DNA of 64,000 nt. Origin: Accumulibacter sp. Lineage in GTDB: Bacteria > Pseudomonadota > Gammaproteobacteria > Burkholderiales > Rhodocyclaceae. Position numbers and translations under genes: made by a program. Of the stretch, positions 27,402 through 36,211 are shown one piece after another. Numbering within the stretch: the stretch's first letter is position 1; each line of letters begins with the position of its first letter. The notes beneath the pieces were generated by a model, which saw only the letters and a program-made list of their open reading frames with translations, did no database searches and was not told the origin of the DNA. The stretch covers positions 1-64,000 of the forward strand of contig JACKLW010000007.1 in the NCBI GenBank assembly GCA_024235715.1, in the 5' to 3' direction.

Positions 27402-27890
27402 TCAGGAGCGCTGGCCCCTGCTTGCCAGCTGTGCGGCGGCGACCATGAAAGCGAGGAAGCAGGCGAGCGACCAGTTGGCCATCGACAGACCGAGAAATAC
27501 CCACTCCTTGCTCGAGCAAAAGCCGGTGGCCAGGAATAGCTGCGGCCAGCGCATGCCGAACCAATCGACGATCTGCTCGATGAAGGTCGGCTCGCCGAAA
27601 CCGCAGGCGATGCTGGCCTCCGGGTAGAGCTGCAGCCAGGTCTGATAGGCGGCAGTGCCCATTCCGCCGCTTGCTGTCAGGCCGATCAGCACGCTCCACA
27701 GGCGCCACCACTGCGGCAGCAGCGCGCCACACAGCGCGAAGCAGGCGAGCAGCAGATAGAGCAGTCGCTGAAAGATGCACAGCGGGCAGGGCTGCAGGTT
27801 CATCAGCTCGCCGATCAACAGTCCGGTGCCCGTCAGGCCAACGGCGAGAAACGCCAGCAGGCCGAAACAGGCACGCAGCGAAAGACGCAT
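27402..27890 (-). CDS. dsbB: Disulfide bond formation protein B
   Basis: This inner-membrane protein reoxidises DsbA and passes electrons to quinone. It has 162 residues and four membrane helices. The first redox pair is the LQPCPLCIFQR CxxC. The second pair is in the loop ASIACGFGEPTF ... FCSSKEW. It converges with dut and is followed upstream by the desaturase gene with a 12-base gap, so the two may be cotranscribed. Confidence 0.94.
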   Translation of the reverse strand: MRLSLRACFGLLAFLAVGLTGTGLLIGELMNLQPCPLCIFQRLLYLLLACFALCGALLPQWWRLWSVLIGLTASGGMGTAAYQTWLQLYPEASIACGFGEPTFIEQIVDWFGMRWPQLFLATGFCSSKEWVFLGLSMANWSLACFLAFMVAAAQLASRGQRS

Positions 27891-27902
27891 CGTTTCAGGT
27901 GA

Positions 27903-29066
27903 TCAGGCAGGCACGTAACTGCGCAGGCGCATCGAAAGGTCCTGCAACTGGCGGACGCCCGAGTTCTCGGCACGCTCGCACCAGTCCTGCAACCTCTTGA
28001 GCAGGTTCTCGCGGGATGCGTTCGAACGTTCCCAGATCGCCACCAGTTCCTGACGCATGGCGTACAGCGTGTGCAGCGCACGGCTTTCGCCACGCAGCAG
28101 TTCGAGCCGCCCACGCAACTCCTGCGGAACGTCCCCGACATGCTCGGCCAGCCAGGGCTTGAGACCCTTGAAGCGCTTGCCATCCTGCCGCTTGCCGACC
28201 TCCTCGCGGTAGACCTGCTTCAGCGAGTGCGTGTAGCGCGAGAGGACGTCGTAACGGTTGGCGATCACCGCCTGCAGCGTGTCCAGGTCGACGACCGGTC
28301 GCAGCGTGCCCAGGCGGGGTACGGGTGCCACCTTCTTGACCTCAGCCAGACCCAGCGCGGCCAGGATGCTGATATAGAGCCAGCCGATGTCGAACTCGTA
28401 CCAGCGATTAGACAGCTTGGCGGAGGTCGGGAAAGCGTGATGATTGTTGTGCAGTTCCTCTCCGCCGATGAGAATCCCTATCGGCGAGAGGTTGGTGCTG
28501 GCGTCAGCCGTGCTGAAGTTGCGATAGCCCCAGAAGTGCCCCAGTCCGTTGATCACGCCGGCCGCCCAGAAGGGAATCCAGGCCACCTGCACCGCCCAGA
28601 TCAACGCGCCGGCAAGGACGCCGAACAAGGCAATGTCGATGGCCAGAAGGATGACCACGCCAAGCTTGTGCCACGGCGTGTAGAGGTGCTTCTCGAGCCA
28701 GTCGTCGGGCGTGCCATGGCCATAGCGCTGCAGCGTCTCGGTGTTCCTGGCCTCCCTGACGTACAGGAAGACACCCGTCCAGAGTACCCGGTGCAGACCG
28801 TAGATCTGGGGGCTGTGCGGATCCTCCGCCGTCTCGCATTTGCCGTGGTGCTTGCGATGGATGGCGGCCCACTCCTTGGTGATCATGCCGGTGGTCAGCC
28901 ACAGCCAGAAACGGAAGAAATGCGCCGCCAACGGATGCAGTTCCAGCGCGCGATGCGCCTGGTGCCGGTGCAGGAAGATGGTGACCGAGGCGATCGTCAC
29001 GTGCGTCAAAGCAAGGGTCGCCAGCAGGTAGGCCCACCAGGGCCAGTCGACTAATCCAGCGTACAT
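27903..29066 (-). CDS. Acyl-CoA / fatty acid desaturase (delta-9 type)
   Basis: This membrane di-iron desaturase has 387 residues. The three histidine boxes are clear: HRHQAHRALE, HRKHHGKCE and ELHNNHHAFP, with hydrophobic segments before and between (WWAYLLATLALTHVTIASVT, LGVVILLAIDIALFGVLAGA). The C-terminal 130 residues are soluble and helical, longer than minimal desaturases. It would introduce cis double bonds into acyl chains for membrane fluidity. It is divergent from the response-regulator gene and probably the first gene before dsbB. Confidence 0.93.
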   Translation of the reverse strand: MYAGLVDWPWWAYLLATLALTHVTIASVTIFLHRHQAHRALELHPLAAHFFRFWLWLTTGMITKEWAAIHRKHHGKCETAEDPHSPQIYGLHRVLWTGVFLYVREARNTETLQRYGHGTPDDWLEKHLYTPWHKLGVVILLAIDIALFGVLAGALIWAVQVAWIPFWAAGVINGLGHFWGYRNFSTADASTNLSPIGILIGGEELHNNHHAFPTSAKLSNRWYEFDIGWLYISILAALGLAEVKKVAPVPRLGTLRPVVDLDTLQAVIANRYDVLSRYTHSLKQVYREEVGKRQDGKRFKGLKPWLAEHVGDVPQELRGRLELLRGESRALHTLYAMRQELVAIWERSNASRENLLKRLQDWCERAENSGVRQLQDLSMRLRSYVPA

Positions 29067-29094
29067 GGAACACTCTCAAAAGAACGAACCTGCA

Positions 29095-29122
29095 ATTGTA
29101 AGGTAATAAGTGCACACCGCAA
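29095..29122 (-). promoter_or_regulatory. Probable promoter of the desaturase gene
   Basis: On the minus strand TTGCGG (29117-29122), a 16-base spacer and TACAAT (29095-29100) lie 29 bases upstream of the start codon. The -10 is good and the -35 weak. Confidence 0.45.
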
Positions 29123-29211
29123 AACCGGTGTGCGCATGCCGCAGGCGTACCGCTTTCGCCACCAAATGCCCGAGTCTGCCGGCGCTCCTGCCGCCGATCC
29201 CCGGTACACAC

Positions 29212-29239
29212 TTGTCCGACACCGGCAACCCGCTATCAT
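29212..29239 (+). promoter_or_regulatory. Probable promoter of the two-component operon
   Basis: TTGTCC (29212-29217), a 16-base spacer and TATCAT (29234-29239) end only six bases before the ATG at 29246. Transcription from it would begin at or next to the start codon, implying a leaderless message. Confidence 0.45.
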
Positions 29240-29245
29240 TGCGCC

Positions 29246-29965
29246 ATGAAGACAAGAATTCTGTTGGTCGAGGACGATCAGCGCCTCGCCGAACTGACTG
29301 CCGAGTACCTGCGCAAGAACGATCTTGAAGTCCTCATCGAAGCGCGCGGAGACACGGCCGAGGCACGCATCCTCGCGGAGCGGCCTGACCTGGTCATTCT
29401 CGACATCATGCTGCCGGGCAAGGATGGCTTCGAAATCTGCCGCGCCGTGCGGGCGCGCTATCATGGGGTGATCCTGATGCTTACCGCTCGGGACGAGGAC
29501 TTCGACCAGATCCTCGGCCTGGAACTCGGCGCCGACGATTACATCGCCAAGCCGGTGCAGCCTCGCCTCCTGCTGGCGCGGATCAAGGCGCTGTTGCGCC
29601 GTTCGCCGGCGACCGCCGTGGGTGGCGCCGAGCGCAGCCAGGCCAACAAGCCCGCCGAACTCGCCTTTGGCAGCTTTCGCATCAGCCAGGCAACACGCAG
29701 TGCCTATCTGGGATCGGGCGTGATCGACCTGACGACCGCCGAATTCGATCTGCTCTGGCTGCTCGCCTGCCACGCCGGCAGCGTGCTGTCACGCGACGAT
29801 CTGTTGCAGCAGTTGCGCGGCATTGGTTTTGACGGGCTCGACCGCTCGATCGACGCGCGTATTTCACGCCTGCGCCGCAAGCTCGGTGACGACCCCGAGA
29901 ATCCGACACGGATCAAGACCGTGCGCGGCAAAGGCTATCTCTTCAGCAAGCATGACTGGCAATAG
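29246..29965 (+). CDS. OmpR-family response regulator
   Basis: The protein has 239 residues. The receiver domain holds the acidic pocket (VEDDQR), the phosphorylated Asp in DLVILDIMLPGKDGFE, Thr in MLTARDED and Lys in YIAKPVQP. The C-terminal winged helix (about 140-235) shows LTTAEFDLLWLLACHAGSVL, SIDARISRLRRKLGDD and TVRGKGYLF. It most resembles RstA-type regulators. No Shine-Dalgarno sequence precedes the ATG, and a promoter lies immediately upstream, so translation may be leaderless. It overlaps the kinase gene by 14 bases. Confidence 0.94.
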   Translation: MKTRILLVEDDQRLAELTAEYLRKNDLEVLIEARGDTAEARILAERPDLVILDIMLPGKDGFEICRAVRARYHGVILMLTARDEDFDQILGLELGADDYIAKPVQPRLLLARIKALLRRSPATAVGGAERSQANKPAELAFGSFRISQATRSAYLGSGVIDLTTAEFDLLWLLACHAGSVLSRDDLLQQLRGIGFDGLDRSIDARISRLRRKLGDDPENPTRIKTVRGKGYLFSKHDWQ

Positions 29966-31358
29966 CAGCAAGCTGTTCTCGATCTTCGGGCCCTACAAGC
30001 CCGCACCCTGGCGAGAGCGCTACAGTCTGTCGCGTCTGTTCTTCAATTTCTACCTCCTGGTCATGGGTTCATTCGTGGCCATCGCGATCTTTGCCGACTT
30101 CGTCATTTCGACTGCCGTCAAGGGGATTACAGACGACTACACGAGCCGCTTCATGCACGGCACCATCGTTCTGATCGAAGAGGAGTTGTTCCGCAAGCCG
30201 CGTTCGAAGTGGCCACAAACGATAGCGACTCTGGACGAGCAGTTCGCCTACAGGATCCATATTGTCGACCGCTGGACGCTGCTGCTGCCACCGAAGCAGG
30301 CCGAAAGGCTCGACAATGGGGAACTGGTGATCGATGCTCAGGGGGATGTGATCTATCATCGTCTCAAGCAGACACCACTGATACTCGTGGTCGGCCCGCT
30401 CTCACCGGAACGCAATCCCGAGTACCGGCGGGGCATGCCGCTGGATCTGCGCATCAGTCTGCTGACCTGGAGCCTGATCGGCGTCTGTCTGGCGATCGTC
30501 GTCTGGCTGTGGGTGCATCCGGTGTGGCGCGATCTAGAAGCAATGCGCCAGACCACCCGTGCCCTGGGCGAGGGGCTTTTCGAAGCGCGCGCACCGACGA
30601 TGCGCAGCAGCGCTTTCGAGCCTCTCGCCGAGACGCTCAACGGCATGGCCGAACGCATTCAGCGCCTGATAGCCACGCAGCGCGAGCTGTCGAGCGCGAT
30701 TTCGCACGAGCTCCGCACGCCGATCGCCCGCATTCGCTTTGCCCTCGAGATGCTGGTCGACTCCGACGTGCCCGCCGAGCGCGAACGCTTGTGGCACTTG
30801 ATGGAAGCAGACCTCGACGAGCTCGACGGTCTGATCGAGGCGAGTCTGACCTATGCGCGTTTCGGCCGCGAGCAGCCCGACCTGCAGCTCACCGCGGTGG
30901 AGTTGGCGCCATGGCTCGACGGGCAGGTGGACGCGATTCGCATGCTGGAGCGACAGCTCGAGCTGCAGGTGGACACCTCGGCTCTGCAGCCAATGCTGTA
31001 TGTCGAGCTGGATCGCCGGACGATGCCGCACGCGATCACCAACCTGCTGCGCAACGCCATGAAGTATGCGCAGACAAGAATCCGCGTCAGCGCAGAAGTG
31101 GCCGGCGAGCAGATTCTGTTGCACGTCGACGACGACGGGATCGGCATTCCTCTCGACGAGCGCGAAAGGGTCTTCTCGCCCTTCACCCGGCTAGACCGCT
31201 CGCGCGACCGCGCGACCGGGGGCTACGGCCTTGGGCTGGCGATCGTGCAGCTGGTCATGGAGCAGCATCACGGCCACGCCAGCGCCGGGGAGTCGCCTCT
31301 CGGAGGTGCCCGCTTCACGCTCAGCTGGCCATTGTCACAAAACGTCACTGAAAGCTGA
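29952..31358 (+). CDS. Sensor histidine kinase (RstB-like)
   Basis: The protein has 468 residues from ATG at 29952; the frame is open from 29823 inside the regulator gene. Domains: first membrane helix (about 30-52, FYLLVMGSFVAIAIFADFVI), a periplasmic sensor of about 110 residues, second helix (about 170-190, WSLIGVCLAIVVWLWVHP), HAMP (RDLEAMRQTTRALGEG), HisKA with ISHELRTPIARIRF, and HATPase with NLLRNAMKYA, DDDGIGIP and GGYGLGLAIV. All catalytic boxes are intact. The signal is unknown. It should phosphorylate the regulator encoded just upstream. Confidence 0.94.
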   Translation: MTGNSSKLFSIFGPYKPAPWRERYSLSRLFFNFYLLVMGSFVAIAIFADFVISTAVKGITDDYTSRFMHGTIVLIEEELFRKPRSKWPQTIATLDEQFAYRIHIVDRWTLLLPPKQAERLDNGELVIDAQGDVIYHRLKQTPLILVVGPLSPERNPEYRRGMPLDLRISLLTWSLIGVCLAIVVWLWVHPVWRDLEAMRQTTRALGEGLFEARAPTMRSSAFEPLAETLNGMAERIQRLIATQRELSSAISHELRTPIARIRFALEMLVDSDVPAERERLWHLMEADLDELDGLIEASLTYARFGREQPDLQLTAVELAPWLDGQVDAIRMLERQLELQVDTSALQPMLYVELDRRTMPHAITNLLRNAMKYAQTRIRVSAEVAGEQILLHVDDDGIGIPLDERERVFSPFTRLDRSRDRATGGYGLGLAIVQLVMEQHHGHASAGESPLGGARFTLSWPLSQNVTES

Positions 31359-31436
31359 CGTTATTCCTGCAGACGTGCCGGCGGCAAAGCTCTAGCATCG
31401 GCCGTTGTTATCGAAACGGCGACGGAAGAAGACGAA

Positions 31437-31607
31437 ATGAACGAGTTCACCCAATACAAACTCAGCTATGAGCGCTTTCTGGCCACCGCGCGCCAGCATC
31501 TGTTTGCCTGCGAGGCGCTTTCTTGCAGCTGCCAGGCCGGCGTTGAAACGGCCGCTGGCCCTGCTGGCTGCGGCGCCATGCGGCAGCGCGAACGCGCCGG
31601 TTCCTGA
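31437..31607 (+). CDS. Small hypothetical protein (56 residues)
   Basis: This short frame begins with ATG preceded by GGAAGAAG and reads MNEFTQYKLSYERFLAT, then becomes Cys/Gly/Ala-rich (ACEALSCSCQAG). The N-terminal half looks protein-like, but the second half may be out of frame: the next frame along (31613-31801) is membrane-protein-like and lies two bases off phase. I do not recognise it. It could be the start of one gene broken by an indel. Confidence 0.35.
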   Translation: MNEFTQYKLSYERFLATARQHLFACEALSCSCQAGVETAAGPAGCGAMRQRERAGS

Positions 31608-31612
31608 ACGTC

Positions 31613-31801
31613 TTGGCTGAACCCCGCACCTCCGTCCCGGTAGCCGAAGGTGTCGGTATCTTCGTGGGGATTGTCGCCTGGGATGTGCTCAGTGCCGGCC
31701 AGATGGAGCTTCTCAAGGCGTTGTTGATCGCCGCCGGCAGTACCGTGGTCTGGTATTGCGCACGTTGCTGGGCGACTGCCAGTCGCCGAAAGCGGCGTTG
31801 A
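31613..31801 (+). CDS. Small hydrophobic hypothetical protein (62 residues)
   Basis: The frame opens at a TTG and reads LAEPRTSVPVAEGVG, then two hydrophobic stretches (GIFVGIVAWDVLSAG and LLKALLIAAGSTVVWYCARCW) and a basic end (ASRRKRR), like a small inner-membrane protein. No good ribosome site is seen, so it may instead be the C-terminal part of the frame starting at 31437 after a frameshift. It converges with mscS, whose stop is 31 bases away. Confidence 0.4.
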   Translation: MAEPRTSVPVAEGVGIFVGIVAWDVLSAGQMELLKALLIAAGSTVVWYCARCWATASRRKRR

Positions 31802-31831
31802 GCGGCCACCCGGCCGCCGTGGTTGCCGCGC

Positions 31832-33199
31832 TCAATCCGACGCCTGCGCTACGGCCGACGGCAGGTCGCCAATCAGTCGTACCTCGCGCTGCGGGAAGGG
31901 AATCTGGATACCATTGTCGCGGAACGAGCGCCAGATCGCCAGGTGGATCGCCGAGACGATGCTGCCGGTTCCGTTCTCGGGGTCGGCTATCCAGAAGCGC
32001 AGTTCGAGATTGATGCCGCTGTCGGCGAAGAGCACTAGCAGCACTTGCGGTTCCGGGTCGGCAAGCACTCTTTCGTGTGCACGCGCGGCCTCGCCCATCA
32101 GGCGCATCACCACATCGAGATCGGAACCGTAGGCAACCTGAACCGAGACACTGAAGCGCACGCGTGAATCGGTGTAGGACTCGTTGCGCACGATGTTCGA
32201 CACCAGGTACTCGTTGGGGATGATCACCTCGGTGCCGCTCAGCGTGCGCAAGACGGTGCAGCGGGCGGTGATCTGCATCACGACCCCGGTCGTCAGCGGG
32301 TCGAGATTGATCACGTTGCCGATGCGGATCGAACGGTCGAGCAGGATGATGAAGCCGCTGACGTAGTTGCTGGCGATCTTCTGCAGTCCGAAGCCAAGAC
32401 CGACGGCAAGCGCGCCACTGAACACCGACAGGGCGGTGATGTCGATACCGACGATCGACAGGCTGAGGAGCAGGGCAACTACCGACAGGATGGCCTTGAC
32501 CAGGCGGCCAAGGACAACCCGCATGCTGGCGTCGATCCGTGGCCTGGACAGTACGCGCCCCTCGATCACGCCGGCGATCCAGAGCGCGACCAGCAGCGTG
32601 ACGATGACTGTCACCAGTCCGGTAAGCAGCGTCCACAAGTCGAGTTCCTGCCTGCCGACATTGAAGCTCACCTGCTCGAGCATCTCGATCAGCGGTTGCG
32701 CGAGCCCGGTGAGATACAGCGCCAGGCCGATCCAGATGCTGGTGGCGAGGAAGCGCTCGGAAGTGGCCAGCAGGCTGCTCGGGGGGAAAGCGTGGTGGAC
32801 GACGTAGATCGCTGCGCGAACCAGCGCCATCGAAAGCAGCAGCGGTACGCCCAGGTCGAGCAGACTGACCGGCCCGAGTCGCCAGTGGCCGAAAATCGTG
32901 CGCACGGTCAGGACCAGGAGCAGCGCCAGCAGGGGGAAAGCAACGCGCTTCAGGCTGCCGGTGCCGAAAGCTCGCAGGAGCCCGTGATCGGCGCTCGAGC
33001 GTGCGTGTTTCTGCCTCAGCCAATAGCGCGACAGGACCCAGGCGAGCAGCAGGCAAAGCGCCAGGGCCAACACCTGCCAGAGGAATCCCGGGTCCTGCAC
33101 GTCCCGCCAGAGGTCCACAAACAGCTGCGCGAATCTCGCAGTCTCCCGGGAAAGGGCTTGCATCGCCAATTCGCTCGCTTCGTTCGCCGCTTCGTTCAT
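31832..33199 (-). CDS. MscS-family mechanosensitive ion channel
   Basis: The protein has 455 residues from ATG at 33199. The first 200 residues hold several membrane helices (LWQVLALALCLLLAWVLS, VAFPLLALLLVLTVRTIF and others). The conserved MscS core follows: the pore helix region (IVGIDITALSVFSGALAVGLGFGLQKIASNYVSGFIIL), the beta domain (VMQITARCTVLRTLSGTEVIIPNEYLVSNIVRN) and the alpha/beta C-terminal domain. It would open under membrane tension to release solutes on osmotic downshock. The start overlaps the rsmB stop as ATGA; the open frame above 33199 is rsmB in another phase. Confidence 0.93.
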   Translation of the reverse strand: MNEAANEASELAMQALSRETARFAQLFVDLWRDVQDPGFLWQVLALALCLLLAWVLSRYWLRQKHARSSADHGLLRAFGTGSLKRVAFPLLALLLVLTVRTIFGHWRLGPVSLLDLGVPLLLSMALVRAAIYVVHHAFPPSSLLATSERFLATSIWIGLALYLTGLAQPLIEMLEQVSFNVGRQELDLWTLLTGLVTVIVTLLVALWIAGVIEGRVLSRPRIDASMRVVLGRLVKAILSVVALLLSLSIVGIDITALSVFSGALAVGLGFGLQKIASNYVSGFIILLDRSIRIGNVINLDPLTTGVVMQITARCTVLRTLSGTEVIIPNEYLVSNIVRNESYTDSRVRFSVSVQVAYGSDLDVVMRLMGEAARAHERVLADPEPQVLLVLFADSGINLELRFWIADPENGTGSIVSAIHLAIWRSFRDNGIQIPFPQREVRLIGDLPSAVAQASD

Positions 33200-34458
33200 C
33201 GCCGCTCCATCACTGCTGCATAGAAGGCATCGGTCCCGTGGCGATGCGGCAGCAAGTGCAGTTGCTCGCCACAGTCGATGGCAATTTCCTGTTTGTCGAG
33301 GATCTCCCCGGCCGAGCAGATGGCGAACTCGGGCTGCTGCGTCAGGAAGGCACGAACGACAGTCTCGTTCTCCTCCTCGAGCAGGCTGCAGGTTGCGTAA
33401 ACCAGCCGCCCACCCCTCTTCACCAGGCTGGCGGCAGCAGTCAGGATCGCGGCCTGCCTGACGCCCAGTTCGGCAATGCTTTCCGGCGTTTGCCGCCACT
33501 TCAGGTAGGGGTTGCGGCGCAGGGTGCCCAGGCCCGAGCAGGGCGCGTCGATCAGCACGCGATCCAGCTTGCCGGCCAGACGCCTGATCTTGATGTCGCG
33601 TTCGGAGTCGATGCGCACCGGATGGACATTCGACAGTCCCGAGCGTGCCAGGCGCGGTTTCAACCGCGCCAGCCGCTGTTCGGCGACGTCGAAGGCATAG
33701 AGCCTTCCCTGCGAGCGCATCAGCGCGCCGAGCAGCAAGGTCTTGCCACCCGCACCGGCGCAGAAGTCGGCGACCATTTCGCCACGTCTTGGCTGCAGCA
33801 GGAAGCCGAGCAACTGGCTGCCTTCGTCCTGCACTTCGATGCTGCCGTCGACGAACAAGGAGTGTTTCGCGAGTGCCGGCTTGCCGGCCAGGCGGATGCC
33901 CAGTGGCGAATAAGTGCAGGCCTCGGCGCTCAGGCCGTCAGCGTGCAAGCGTTCAAGCACTTCTTGCCGGCCGGTCTTGAGCGGGTTGATGCGCAGATCG
34001 AGGGGGGCCGGCTGATTGAGAGCGAGCACCAGGGGCTCGATTTCCTGCTCGGCGACCTGCCCGACCAGCCGCTCGTACAGCCAGTCGGGCAGGTCGAGGC
34101 GTACCGCCGCCGGAAGCTCCTTGAGCTGCAGGGCCTTGGCCTGCGCCAGCCAGTGACGCTCGGCTGCGGTCAGGACCGCGTCGAGCTCGCGCAGGTTCAT
34201 CCGCTGCAGGCAGGCCAGGGCGGCCAGCAACAGGCGCCGCGAGGTCTGCTCGCCGGCACAGCGCGCAGCCAGCGAACGTTTGCGGCGCAGCACGCTGAAC
34301 ACCGCTTCGGCGATGAAGCCGCGGTCGCCCTGGCCGAGTTCGCGATGCTGCCGAAAATAGTCCGCTACGACGCGATCGGCGGCAGAGGTCGCGCGCAGCA
34401 TTTCGGACAGCAGCTTCTGGGCATGATGGAAGAGTGCTGGCGTAAAACGTGTGCTCAT
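33196..34458 (-). CDS. rsmB: RsmB/NOP-family rRNA cytosine-C5 methyltransferase
   Basis: The protein has 420 residues from ATG at 34458. An N-terminal NusB-like helical region (AADRVVADYFRQHRELGQGDRGFIAEAVF) precedes a Rossmann methyltransferase with the SAM loop DFCAGAGGKTLLLGAL. Both catalytic cysteines are present: DAPCSGLGTLRRNPYLKW and YATCSLLEEENE. It should methylate cytosine in 16S rRNA (C967 if a true RsmB; YebU/RsmF-like paralogues exist, so the symbol is probable, not certain). It overlaps the DUF3108 gene stop and the mscS start by ATGA on each side. Confidence 0.9.
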   Translation of the reverse strand: MSTRFTPALFHHAQKLLSEMLRATSAADRVVADYFRQHRELGQGDRGFIAEAVFSVLRRKRSLAARCAGEQTSRRLLLAALACLQRMNLRELDAVLTAAERHWLAQAKALQLKELPAAVRLDLPDWLYERLVGQVAEQEIEPLVLALNQPAPLDLRINPLKTGRQEVLERLHADGLSAEACTYSPLGIRLAGKPALAKHSLFVDGSIEVQDEGSQLLGFLLQPRRGEMVADFCAGAGGKTLLLGALMRSQGRLYAFDVAEQRLARLKPRLARSGLSNVHPVRIDSERDIKIRRLAGKLDRVLIDAPCSGLGTLRRNPYLKWRQTPESIAELGVRQAAILTAAASLVKRGGRLVYATCSLLEEENETVVRAFLTQQPEFAICSAGEILDKQEIAIDCGEQLHLLPHRHGTDAFYAAVMERR

Positions 34459-35474
34459 GGCTCCTGGCTCAGTTCGATGGACGTCGCGGTTTCGACGTAG
34501 ACAGCGCCCTCGTGGTCGGTATGCAGGATCTTCACCGGCAGCATGGAGCGATCGTATGCCAGCCACAGTTCGGTCGTCGACTCGCCGGGTACGCGCAGGT
34601 GCAGCGAGCGGAAGATTCCGGCCGGCGTTTCGAGCTGCTCGTCGCCGACGACTTCGAGCCGGTAGTGCTCGTACTTCTTGCCAGTGGCCACCGGCAAGAC
34701 GCTGCCGGTTGCCAGGTCGGCCAGCAATCCCAGCTGGTATTGAAACGAGAGCAGGTCCTGGGCCCCCGGGTCCAGGGCCTGCGCCGGTCGCTTGCCGACC
34801 TGCACCAGCATCTGCGCCCAGTCGAACTGGGCCTGCTCGCTGGTCGCGCGGCCTTTGCGGCGGGTCGAGAAGTGCTCGGGTAGCAGTCCGGCAGCAGTCA
34901 TCGTGCCACGGCTTTCGAGTTCAATGCGAAAGGGTTTGAACAGCGCCACCAGGCCGTTGGTCTCGGTGACCGAGGTAATCCGGTAGGCAGCGTCGACGAC
35001 CACCCAGTCGTGGGTCGACTGACCTATCATGAAGCCCTGGTCGCCACGGTCGACGCGGTAGCGGATCACCCCGCGCGCCGGCAGTCGGGACGCGGTCGCG
35101 GCAATTGGAGCGACGGCAGCCGGCGCGTCCGGAGCGAGCCTGCCGCTTGCTCCGGACGCTGCTTCGCCAGCCCGCTCGGGCGATGCATCGGGCAGCACCA
35201 CCGCCGGCGATTCCGGCACGCGCCGGACCGCTGTCGGAGCGGGTGGCGCCGGCGCACGGGCCTTGCGCTTCGTCGCCCGGCTCTTGGCGGCCACGGCCGC
35301 TGGTCCTGGCTTTGGCGCCGATTCGACCGGCGCTTCCCTTGCTGGCGGCGGTTTCAGTTCGGCGAGCAGCGGCGGCGGCTCGCTGAAGCTTGCCAGGTCG
35401 ATGTCGGGAATGAACAGCAGCATGGCATGCACGGCAAGCGAGGCAGCGACAGCGATGATCAGCGCGATCGGCAT
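34455..35474 (-). CDS. DUF3108 domain protein with N-terminal membrane anchor
   Basis: The protein has 339 residues. One N-terminal membrane segment (LIIAVAASLAVHAMLLFI) is followed by a Pro/Ala/Lys-rich stretch (about 30-120) that looks like a periplasm-spanning linker, as in TonB, then the DUF3108 domain (about 135-335: YRVDRGDQGFMIGQSTHDW, LPEHFSTRRKGRATSEQAQFDW, LLSFQYQLGLLADLATG, LWLAYDRSMLPVKI). The function of DUF3108 is not established. It lies between purN and rsmB, an arrangement common in betaproteobacteria, and is coupled to rsmB by ATGA. Confidence 0.87.
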   Translation of the reverse strand: MPIALIIAVAASLAVHAMLLFIPDIDLASFSEPPPLLAELKPPPAREAPVESAPKPGPAAVAAKSRATKRKARAPAPPAPTAVRRVPESPAVVLPDASPERAGEAASGASGRLAPDAPAAVAPIAATASRLPARGVIRYRVDRGDQGFMIGQSTHDWVVVDAAYRITSVTETNGLVALFKPFRIELESRGTMTAAGLLPEHFSTRRKGRATSEQAQFDWAQMLVQVGKRPAQALDPGAQDLLSFQYQLGLLADLATGSVLPVATGKKYEHYRLEVVGDEQLETPAGIFRSLHLRVPGESTTELWLAYDRSMLPVKILHTDHEGAVYVETATSIELSQEP

Positions 35475-35486
35475 CGATCGGCCGAT

Positions 35487-36140
35487 TCACGCCCCGGACG
35501 CCTGCGGGGCGATCAATGCGCTGCTGCCATCCTGCGGCGAGGCCAGGATGACGCGTCCTCCGCTGACGCGCAGCCGCCCTTCGGCAAACCAGCGCACGGC
35601 CTGCGGATAGACCTGGTGTTCCTGCGCCAGCACGCGCCCGGCAAGCGTCGCCTCGTCGTCGCCATCGAGCACCGGAACGGCGGCCTGGGCGATGATCGGC
35701 CCGTGATCGAGATCGGGGGTCACGAAGTGCACCGTACAGCCGTGAATTCTTACACCCTCGGCGAGTGCTCGCCGATGCGTGTGCAGCCCCGGGAAGGTCG
35801 GCAGCAGGGAAGGGTGGATATTGATCAGTCGTCCCTGGTAATGGCGGACGAAAGCGTCGCCAAGAATGCGCATGAAACCGGCGAGCACGACCAGGTCGGG
35901 GGCGAACTCGTCTATTGCCGCGGCCATGGCAGCGTCGAACTCTTCGCGCCTGGCGAACAGCTTGTGGTCAACGACACGTGTCGGCACGCCGGCGGCGGTG
36001 GCCGTCTCGAGGCCGCCAGCGTCTGGGCGGTTGGCGAGGACGCCGACGATGCGCGCCGGCAGCGTGCGGGCGTCGGCCGCGGCGAGCAGTGAGGCCATGT
36101 TGCTGCCGCGTCCGGAGATCAGGATCACCACCGATATCAT
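35487..36140 (-). CDS. purN: Phosphoribosylglycinamide formyltransferase
   Basis: PurN transfers a formyl group from 10-formyl-THF to GAR in purine synthesis. It has 217 residues from ATG at 36140 (MISVVILISGRGSNMASL, with the phosphate-binding GRGSN). Active-site context LINIHPSLLPTFPGLHTHRRAL provides Asn and His, and VTPDLDHGPII provides the catalytic Asp. The frame stays open to 36989 but that part is antisense-like noise over the DedA gene region. It is followed 12 bases later by the DUF3108 gene. Confidence 0.95.
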   Translation of the reverse strand: MISVVILISGRGSNMASLLAAADARTLPARIVGVLANRPDAGGLETATAAGVPTRVVDHKLFARREEFDAAMAAAIDEFAPDLVVLAGFMRILGDAFVRHYQGRLINIHPSLLPTFPGLHTHRRALAEGVRIHGCTVHFVTPDLDHGPIIAQAAVPVLDGDDEATLAGRVLAQEHQVYPQAVRWFAEGRLRVSGGRVILASPQDGSSALIAPQASGA

Positions 36141-36211
36141 GCGCGGGCCCTGCTCAAGATAGTGGTCAGGTGCCGGTCCGGGAAAAAGCCAGCGAAGGCG
36201 GCGCGCATGCC

